57,135 nt of DNA from an uncultured Coprococcus sp. (GTDB lineage Bacteria > Bacillota > Clostridia > Lachnospirales > Lachnospiraceae). The stretch's first letter is position 1, and each line of letters begins with the position of its first letter. The notes below the pieces were generated by a model. It ran no database searches and had not been told where the DNA came from. It was given only the letters and a program-made list of their open reading frames with translations. The stretch covers positions 1 through 57,135 of the forward strand of contig URJU01000001.1 in assembly GCA_900548315.1 (NCBI GenBank). The letters run 5' to 3'. This document shows, piece after piece, positions 52,515-57,135 of this stretch. The position numbers were made by a program, and so were the translations under genes.

Positions 52515-54080
52515 ATGGAACTTACAAAGAACAGGATCACTACAACAAATTTAAAAACCGCGAAATATATGGAGTTTACGGTGGACGATGATTTTAATGT
52601 TCCGGATGTCAAGGGTGATATAGACAGGTTTATTGCCAGCAAGGGGCAGGTGTCGTTGGACGAGACTGAGGTGCTTGATGGAAGAGTAAGGATATCGGGA
52701 AATGTGAGCTATGCCATTCTGTATCAGACTGATGCGGATGGAAGTATGTTCGAGAGCCATGATGGTGAGATACCATTTGAGGAGCTCATCAATGCAGATG
52801 AACTGCAGCCGGGGGATAAGGTGTCTGTACAGAGTAGTTTGGAGGATCTCTATGTTACGGTGATAAACTCACGCAAATACGAAGTCCGAGGACTTGTGCA
52901 GGTCAAGTTGTGGGTGTGTCAGCAGGTTACAGCAGAGGGGGCCACAGGGATTGCAAACGGGTCAGGTATAGAGTGTATGACTGAGAGGGTGTGCTTTACA
53001 AATGTTGTGGCATCCTCGAAGGATATCGTGAAACTCAAGGAGGATGTTGAAATTCCTGCCAGCAAGCCGGATATAGGACAGATACTCTGGGATCAGGTTA
53101 CATTTGCAGAGCTGGACAGCCGAGCAACGGATATGGGAGTGCATATAAGCGGCAGGATGGATGTATTTGTCATATACAGACCGGAGGATGAACTTGCCCC
53201 GATACAATATGTAAATGCCTCTAGAGAGTTTCAGGACACTATAAATTGTGATGGAATAAATGAAGATATGATACTGGACGATATCATAACAGTGGGCAGG
53301 GGAACGGTGTCCGTCAGGGCTGATGATCACGGAGAAGACAGAGTACTTCAGGTAGAGAGCAGTTTAAATGTCGATGTGAAGGTGTATGAAGATGTGGAGA
53401 CAGAACTTCTTAGGGATATGTTCTCATACTCTGCTGAAGTTGAGCCGGTGAGGAATAGTTTTAGCTATGAGAACCTTCTCATGAGAAACAATGCCAAGAC
53501 AAAGGTTGTGCGAAAGGAGAAGATTAAAAGCAGCCAGGCACCCATACTTCAAGTCGTTAACATCACAGGGATGGTTGATATAGATGAGGTAATGCCATCA
53601 GATGATGCTGTGATGGTGGATGGTGCTGTTAAGGCATCAGTGATGTATGTGTCGTCAGATGACACTAGACCGTTGTGCCAGATGGAGATAGCAGCTCCGT
53701 TCACATACAGGCTGGAGACGGTGCCGCTCAGGTCGCAAGATTCTATCAGGATAACACCTACTCTCAGCCAGATATCTGCATCTCTGCCTGGAAATGACGA
53801 GGTTGAGATGAAAGCAATAGTTGATATGGGAATGACGATATTTACAAGGAAAGAGATAGAGCTAATAGATGACATGACTGTTGCTCCGATAGATATGAAA
53901 AAGAAAGCGGCGTCACCGGGGATAGTTGGATATGTCGTGAAGGATGGGGACAGTATATGGTCTATAGCAAAGGAGTATTATTCCAGCCTGGATTCAATAA
54001 GAAAGATGAACAGTCTAGAGAGTGATAATATACAGAAAGGCGATAAGCTGATAGTAGTCAAATGTGTGACGGCTCAGTGA
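52515..54080 (+). CDS. SPOCS (DUF3794) and LysM protein, SipL-like
   Basis: Protein of 521 aa. Three regions of the SPOCS/DUF3794 type are visible: FNVPDVKGDIDRFIA near residue 28, EIPASKPDIGQILWD near 180, and a third around 350-440. The C-terminal LysM motif is YVVKDGDSIWSIAKEYYSSLDSIRKMN. This plan matches SipL and related spore-coat morphogenesis proteins of Clostridia. No other spore genes are in the window, so a role in sporulation is inference. GGGGGA precedes the ATG. Confidence 0.87.
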   Translation: MELTKNRITTTNLKTAKYMEFTVDDDFNVPDVKGDIDRFIASKGQVSLDETEVLDGRVRISGNVSYAILYQTDADGSMFESHDGEIPFEELINADELQPGDKVSVQSSLEDLYVTVINSRKYEVRGLVQVKLWVCQQVTAEGATGIANGSGIECMTERVCFTNVVASSKDIVKLKEDVEIPASKPDIGQILWDQVTFAELDSRATDMGVHISGRMDVFVIYRPEDELAPIQYVNASREFQDTINCDGINEDMILDDIITVGRGTVSVRADDHGEDRVLQVESSLNVDVKVYEDVETELLRDMFSYSAEVEPVRNSFSYENLLMRNNAKTKVVRKEKIKSSQAPILQVVNITGMVDIDEVMPSDDAVMVDGAVKASVMYVSSDDTRPLCQMEIAAPFTYRLETVPLRSQDSIRITPTLSQISASLPGNDEVEMKAIVDMGMTIFTRKEIELIDDMTVAPIDMKKKAASPGIVGYVVKDGDSIWSIAKEYYSSLDSIRKMNSLESDNIQKGDKLIVVKCVTAQ

Positions 54081-54431
54081 TTATTTTCCAGACGTTTGAT
54101 GTCTTTTTATTTTGCTGGAGGTTTTCCATCGTATTCCGTATTTGTTGTTGTTCCCTCTTGACGCGGCAGTCTTCGCAGATATGATGTCATCATAGGTGAC
54201 TGGCAGATCGGATAATCCTAGAATATAATCTGCAGATACATTGTACAGTCTGGAGAGATATAGCAGATGACGGATGGGCATAGCATTTGCATCCCGTTCA
54301 TATCGGGCATACATAGTTTGTGATGTACATAGATAGTCGGCTACGAACTTTTGGGAATAGTCATGGTCTTCCCTCAGTTCCCGAATGCGCTGTATGTACT
54401 TTTTATCATCGTCAAAATATGTATAATTCAT
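54081..54431 (-). CDS. XRE-family HTH regulator
   Basis: Small DNA-binding protein, 116 aa. HTH segment: IQRIRELREDHDYSQKFVADYLCTSQTMYARYERD, then LLYLSRLYNVSADYILGLSD. The C-terminal 30 residues are basic and Ser/Lys-rich. I prefer the ATG at 54431 with GGGTGA just upstream; an in-frame ATG lies three codons earlier. Its start codon is embedded in a 9-bp inverted repeat, and a 22-bp palindrome lies 50 bases upstream, pointing to autoregulation. Confidence 0.82.
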   Translation of the reverse strand: MNYTYFDDDKKYIQRIRELREDHDYSQKFVADYLCTSQTMYARYERDANAMPIRHLLYLSRLYNVSADYILGLSDLPVTYDDIISAKTAASRGNNNKYGIRWKTSSKIKRHQTSGK

Positions 54432-54458
54432 GCTATCACCCATTAAAAATGATAGCAT
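54430..54458 (-). promoter_or_regulatory. Inverted repeat overlapping the start of the HTH gene
   Basis: ATGCTATCA (54430-54438) and TGATAGCAT (54450-54458) are exact complements 11 bases apart. In the mRNA the ribosome site sits in the loop and the start codon in the stem. Confidence 0.6.
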
Positions 54459-54480
54459 AGGATGCCTGGGTATTTGGGAT

Positions 54481-54502
54481 TCTAGTAAATATATTTACTA
54501 GA
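54481..54502. promoter_or_regulatory. 22-bp perfect palindrome upstream of the HTH gene
   Basis: A symmetric AT-rich site with half TCTAGTAAATA. It lies where the -10 region of the HTH gene is expected, so it may be an operator. Confidence 0.5.
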
Positions 54503-54580
54503 TAAAAATAAAAGAAAATCCGCACAATGATGCTGACAGATAGAATAAATATCTGCAGGCAATATTATGCGGATTTTCTT
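54503..54580 (-). terminator. Terminator after bioY
   Basis: AAGAAAATCCGCA (54512-54524) and TGCGGATTTTCTT (54568-54580) are exact 13-bp complements, with an inner CAGATA/TATCTG helix; on the minus strand TTTTATTTTTATC follows. Confidence 0.85.
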
Positions 54581-54614
54581 GTGCGTTGTTTTCGTTTGTC
54601 GACTTATCCTGTAA

Positions 54615-55187
54615 CTATTCCTCTGCTGCGGCTTTTTCTGTATCCTCAGTTTTGTCAGGAAGGAGTCTTGTGAACAAAGGTACGATCTGGGCGGCGATAA
54701 CTGCCTTTACGAGATCAAGTGGAATGAAAGCGACAAATCCGGAAAGGAATGCGACCTTCCATGTAAGATTGCCGTTGAATTTCCACCAGATCATACCGAT
54801 TATATCGATTATCACTACGCCGAGAATGGCAAATAAAGTGTATGCAAGTCTATTGTATTTCTTTCCTTTTATCAGACCTATTACGATAGATGCTATGATA
54901 AATGAAAATGTATAACCGCCAAATACGCCAAAGAGGTACCCAAGTCCTGAACCGCCTCCAATAAATACCGGAACACCTACCGCACCGAGTATCATCCACA
55001 GTGCGATGATGATCGTCGAATCTCTGAGCTCAAATACGAGAGCGATAAGGATGATCATAAAGTTGAGCAGTGTGATGTGGGCTGCATTTGGCAGCGGTGT
55101 AGGTATGCTCAGATATGCGGAAACGCACAGGATGGCGGTGAACATTGCCATCATAACCAGCTCGATCGTTGTAAATTTGTTTTTCAT
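54615..55187 (-). CDS. bioY: Biotin transporter substrate-binding subunit BioY
   Basis: BioY S-component of an ECF transporter, 190 aa with about six membrane helices. TPLPNAAHITLLNFMIILIAL, the GGSGLGYLFGVFGGYTFSFIIAS segment and the FIPLDLVKAVIAA ending are typical. It captures biotin and uses shared EcfA/T subunits encoded elsewhere. GGAGG precedes the ATG. Two BirA-type operators overlap its promoter, confirming biotin control. The C-terminal tail is acidic (DKTEDTEKAAAEE). Confidence 0.93.
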   Translation of the reverse strand: MKNKFTTIELVMMAMFTAILCVSAYLSIPTPLPNAAHITLLNFMIILIALVFELRDSTIIIALWMILGAVGVPVFIGGGSGLGYLFGVFGGYTFSFIIASIVIGLIKGKKYNRLAYTLFAILGVVIIDIIGMIWWKFNGNLTWKVAFLSGFVAFIPLDLVKAVIAAQIVPLFTRLLPDKTEDTEKAAAEE

Positions 55188-55309
55188 TTGATTTGTCCTC
55201 CAGTTAATTAGAATGATTAGAACATTATAATTGCCCGTGTTTTACCGCGAGACGGCTATTCATAACAAAACCAGGTAGTTCCAGCGGGCTGATGCTGAAT
55301 ACTGCCTGG

Positions 55310-55345
55310 AATGTCAACCTATACACAAGGGCTATGGTTGACATT
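55310..55345 (-). promoter_or_regulatory. BirA-type operator at the bioY transcription start
   Basis: AATGTCAACC (55310-55319), 16 bases, GGTTGACATT (55336-55345), an exact inverted repeat matching the known BirA site architecture. It covers the -10/+1 region of bioY. Confidence 0.75.
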
Positions 55346-55371
55346 ATATAGAACATCACAGCAAATGTCAA
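55343..55371 (-). promoter_or_regulatory. Consensus promoter of bioY
   Basis: On the minus strand TTGACA (55366-55371), exactly 17 bases, TATAAT (55343-55348). Perfect sigma-A consensus. Confidence 0.9.
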
Positions 55372-55403
55372 CCATAAAAATATGATGCGGTTAACATTTG
55401 CTG
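55359..55403 (-). promoter_or_regulatory. Second BirA-type operator, over the bioY -35 box
   Basis: CAGCAAATGTCAACC (55359-55373), 15 bases, GGTTAACATTTGCTG (55389-55403), complementary at 14 of 15 positions. It includes the -35 box. Confidence 0.72.
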
Positions 55404-55449
55404 TTTATAATTGTTAAGATACCATTGAGAGGGAGCAACTCTTTCACAC

Positions 55450-55478
55450 TTGTAAATTTTTGTCATTTGGTTTACAAT
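55450..55478 (+). promoter_or_regulatory. Sigma-A promoter of the HIT gene
   Basis: TTGTAA (55450-55455), 17 bases, TACAAT (55473-55478), about 30 bases before the ribosome site. Confidence 0.65.
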
Positions 55479-55508
55479 ATATAAAGGCGATGAGGAGGTA
55501 AAGCATAT

Positions 55509-55925
55509 ATGAACAAGGATGATTGTATTTTTTGTAAGATAGCCAACGGCGAGATTCCATCAGCAACCGTCTATGAAGACAGCGTGTGCAGAGTTATCCT
55601 CGATGTGAATCCAGCAAACAAAGGTCATGCGCTTATAATCCCGAAAGAACACTTTGACAATATATATAGCATAGATGCAGAGACAGCCGCCAAGATATTT
55701 ACTATAGCTACTGAGGTAGCAAAAGCTCAGAAGGCGGAATTGAATCCTGACGGATTAAATATATTACAGAACAACGGAGAGGCAGCAGGTCAGACTGTAT
55801 TTCATTTCCATATGCATCTTGTCCCAAGATACATCAAGGACAATGTTACTATGACATGGATACCTGGCAAGGCAGATACAGAAGAGCTGTCTACATTGTC
55901 TAAGGCACTCAGAAAGAGAATCTAG
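55509..55925 (+). CDS. HIT family nucleotide hydrolase
   Basis: HIT protein of the Hint/PKCI branch, 138 aa. N-terminal CIFCKIANGEIPS with a CxxC, then the histidine triad HFHMHLVPR at about residues 97-105. It likely hydrolyses nucleoside phosphoramidates or dinucleotides. GAGGAGGT precedes the ATG, and a promoter is at 55450. Confidence 0.94.
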   Translation: MNKDDCIFCKIANGEIPSATVYEDSVCRVILDVNPANKGHALIIPKEHFDNIYSIDAETAAKIFTIATEVAKAQKAELNPDGLNILQNNGEAAGQTVFHFHMHLVPRYIKDNVTMTWIPGKADTEELSTLSKALRKRI

Positions 55926-55966
55926 ACGATTAGAGATAGAGACATATAAGTTTTTGTGAGAGAGAG

Positions 55967-56004
55967 CAGCATATGATGAAACAGAAGTCATATGCTGTTT
56001 TTCT
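55967..56004 (+). terminator. Terminator after the HIT gene
   Basis: CAGCATATG and CATATGCTG are exact complements, followed by TTTTTCTTTATTT. Confidence 0.9.
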
Positions 56005-56098
56005 TTATTTATGCTTTAATAGGCAGACGATGATGACAATTCGATAATACGTGGGTGTATATACACATAACATACGGGAGAAGAGCGTGGAGAGTTAT

Positions 56099-56848
56099 AT
56101 GGAGATTGACCCCCAAAAACATCATAATGGCATAAGGATTTTTTCGTCCAACACATTGAAAGTTATAGCATGCATAAGCATGCTTACAGATCATATCGGA
56201 CTGGTTTTTATGGAAAATGATATAGGGATGCGCGCTGTGGGGCGCCTGGCATTTCCTATATTTGCATTCTTGGTCGTACAGGGACTCATGCACACATCAG
56301 ATGTAAGAAAGTACTTATTGAGAATGGGGGCATTTGCATTGATATCAGAGATCCCATTTGATCTTGCGCTGCATGATAGGATGTGGTATCCGCAGGCTCA
56401 GAATATATTCTTTACATTGACAGCGGGACTATTGGCTATATATTCCATGGAAAGCAGCGAACGGCTTGGAAGATGGCGGGTGGAGATAACTTTTGCCTCT
56501 GCACTGATTGCAGAATTCCTTCGTTTTGATTACGGAATGGCAGGTGTGGGTATTATATTTATATTTTACTGGTGTGAGAAAGAGAGGCAGGCAGGCTTGC
56601 TGACAGACTCAGGGGATGTTGGGAAACTGACATATTTCAGCCTGAGACAAAATATGGAGGCATTTATAATGAGTGCGATCACATATGTACTGTGTTTGGG
56701 TATGGGGCAGATGTATGCTTTGCTTGCACTGATACCGATAAATATGTACAGTGGCAAACGTGGAATAGGAAATATAAAATATCTTTTTTACTTGTTTTAT
56801 CCAGTTCATTTGCTTGTGATATGGCTTGTATTGAAAAATAACTGTTGA
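56099..56848 (+). CDS. TraX-family membrane protein
   Basis: Polytopic membrane protein of 249 aa resembling TraX, an acyltransferase first described in F-pilin acetylation but widely found on chromosomes of Firmicutes without conjugation genes. SSNTLKVIACISMLTDHIGL and GRLAFPIFAFLVVQGLMHT at the N-terminus are the family signature. About seven hydrophobic segments follow, ending FYPVHLLVIWLVLKN. The start at 56099 has GGAGAG four bases upstream; an upstream in-frame GTG lacks a ribosome site. No conjugation genes are near. Confidence 0.87.
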   Translation: MEIDPQKHHNGIRIFSSNTLKVIACISMLTDHIGLVFMENDIGMRAVGRLAFPIFAFLVVQGLMHTSDVRKYLLRMGAFALISEIPFDLALHDRMWYPQAQNIFFTLTAGLLAIYSMESSERLGRWRVEITFASALIAEFLRFDYGMAGVGIIFIFYWCEKERQAGLLTDSGDVGKLTYFSLRQNMEAFIMSAITYVLCLGMGQMYALLALIPINMYSGKRGIGNIKYLFYLFYPVHLLVIWLVLKNNC

Positions 56849-56902
56849 CTATTGTCTTTTAATGATATAGAGTAATGATTGCATTATAGATATTAGAAAA
56901 CG

Positions 56903-57067
56903 CTCTTATTCAGAATGGTGGAGTCAGAAGGGACGAAGAAGCCATGGCAACCCCGGAAACAAAGATCTGGAAGGTGCCGACCTGAGCGACGCAGACAAAA
57001 GTAATCTGTGTTCGAACAATGAGAGGCTTGACAGAAACGATCAAACCGCTCATACGAAGCGGTTTTT
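56903..57067 (+). promoter_or_regulatory. SAM-I (S-box) riboswitch with terminator, controlling metK
   Basis: P1 CTCTTATT (56903-56910) pairs with AATGAGAG (57018-57025). The core has GGTGGAG, GAAGAAGCCATGGCAACC and GGAAGGTGCCGACCTGAGC, matching conserved S-box segments. The terminator is AAACCGCT/AGCGGTTT (57043-57065) with TT after. SAM binding should favour termination before metK. Confidence 0.88.
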
Positions 57068-57094
57068 ATTATGTACAAAAAGAAAGGAAATAGA

Positions 57095-57135
57095 ATGGAA
57101 AGAAGATTATTTACATCAGAATCAGTAACAGAAGG
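57095..57135 (+). CDS. metK: S-adenosylmethionine synthetase, 5' end only
   Basis: The first 13 codons plus two bases, coding MERRLFTSESVTE, the standard N-terminus of MetK. AAAGGAAA lies about eight bases upstream. The gene runs off the window edge. The S-box directly upstream confirms the assignment. Confidence 0.92.
   Translation, partial: MERRLFTSESVTE

Noticed and set aside
56099..56848. Conjugative element suggested by TraX
   Set aside because: TraX-family genes are common on Firmicutes chromosomes and there are no relaxase, coupling or mating-pair genes nearby.

Overview
The window looks like a chromosomal segment of a gut Lachnospiraceae bacterium, probably close to Coprococcus. This is an inference from gene content and order: a SCIFF peptide with its radical SAM maturase next to a fused secDF, HemZ, BioY, RicT/HolB/RsmI order, AGGAGG-type ribosome sites and sigma-A promoters. 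There are no tRNA or rRNA genes, insertion sequences, prophage genes or CRISPR arrays. Genes are packed mostly on the plus strand.

Layout. 0-7.4 kb: aldo/keto reductase, Orn/Lys/Arg decarboxylase, then a tmk-holB-ricT-trmN6-rsmI housekeeping operon. 7.5-9.5 kb (minus): alr, a membrane-anchored HTH regulator, and a 51-aa membrane protein that resembles the regulator's own membrane tail. 9.6-13.3 kb: iorA-iorB-paaK for oxidation of aryl pyruvates to aryl-acetyl-CoA. 13.5-17.7 kb: prepilin peptidase, acyl-CoA ligase, a strongly folded intergenic element, and lysA. 17.8-19.8 kb (minus): an orphan AgrC-type histidine kinase and a cyclophilin. 20-21.1 kb: mltG.

21.2-33.4 kb is the most distinctive part. 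It is a six-gene operon with a recognisable promoter: two proteins with an EssB/DUF6382-like N-terminal domain and a C-terminal FHA domain, a PP2C phosphatase, a membrane Ser/Thr kinase with a large extracellular half, a small membrane protein with nine cytoplasmic TDVL repeats in acidic context, and a 1597-aa Ig-like surface protein held by a C-terminal membrane helix. I read it as a phospho-threonine signalling module coupled to a surface protein, with the TDVL repeats as candidate kinase substrates and FHA docking sites. That reading is inference.

33.4-39.4 kb: two HAD phosphatases flank a TIGR04086-like membrane protein, the SCIFF peptide (49 aa, six Cys), its maturase and secDF. 39.5-40.7 kb (minus): a FucO-like lactaldehyde reductase with a clear promoter and activator-type direct repeats. 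40.9-51.9 kb: recJ, apt, relA, a fibronectin-like secreted protein, an MBL-fold hydrolase, hemZ, an HD-GYP protein and aspS. 52-54.1 kb: a PrcB-like protein and a SPOCS/LysM protein. 54.1-55.2 kb (minus): an HTH regulator with palindromes at its start, and bioY, whose consensus promoter is covered by two BirA-type operators. 55.5-57.1 kb: a HIT protein, a TraX-family membrane protein, a SAM-I riboswitch and the first codons of metK.
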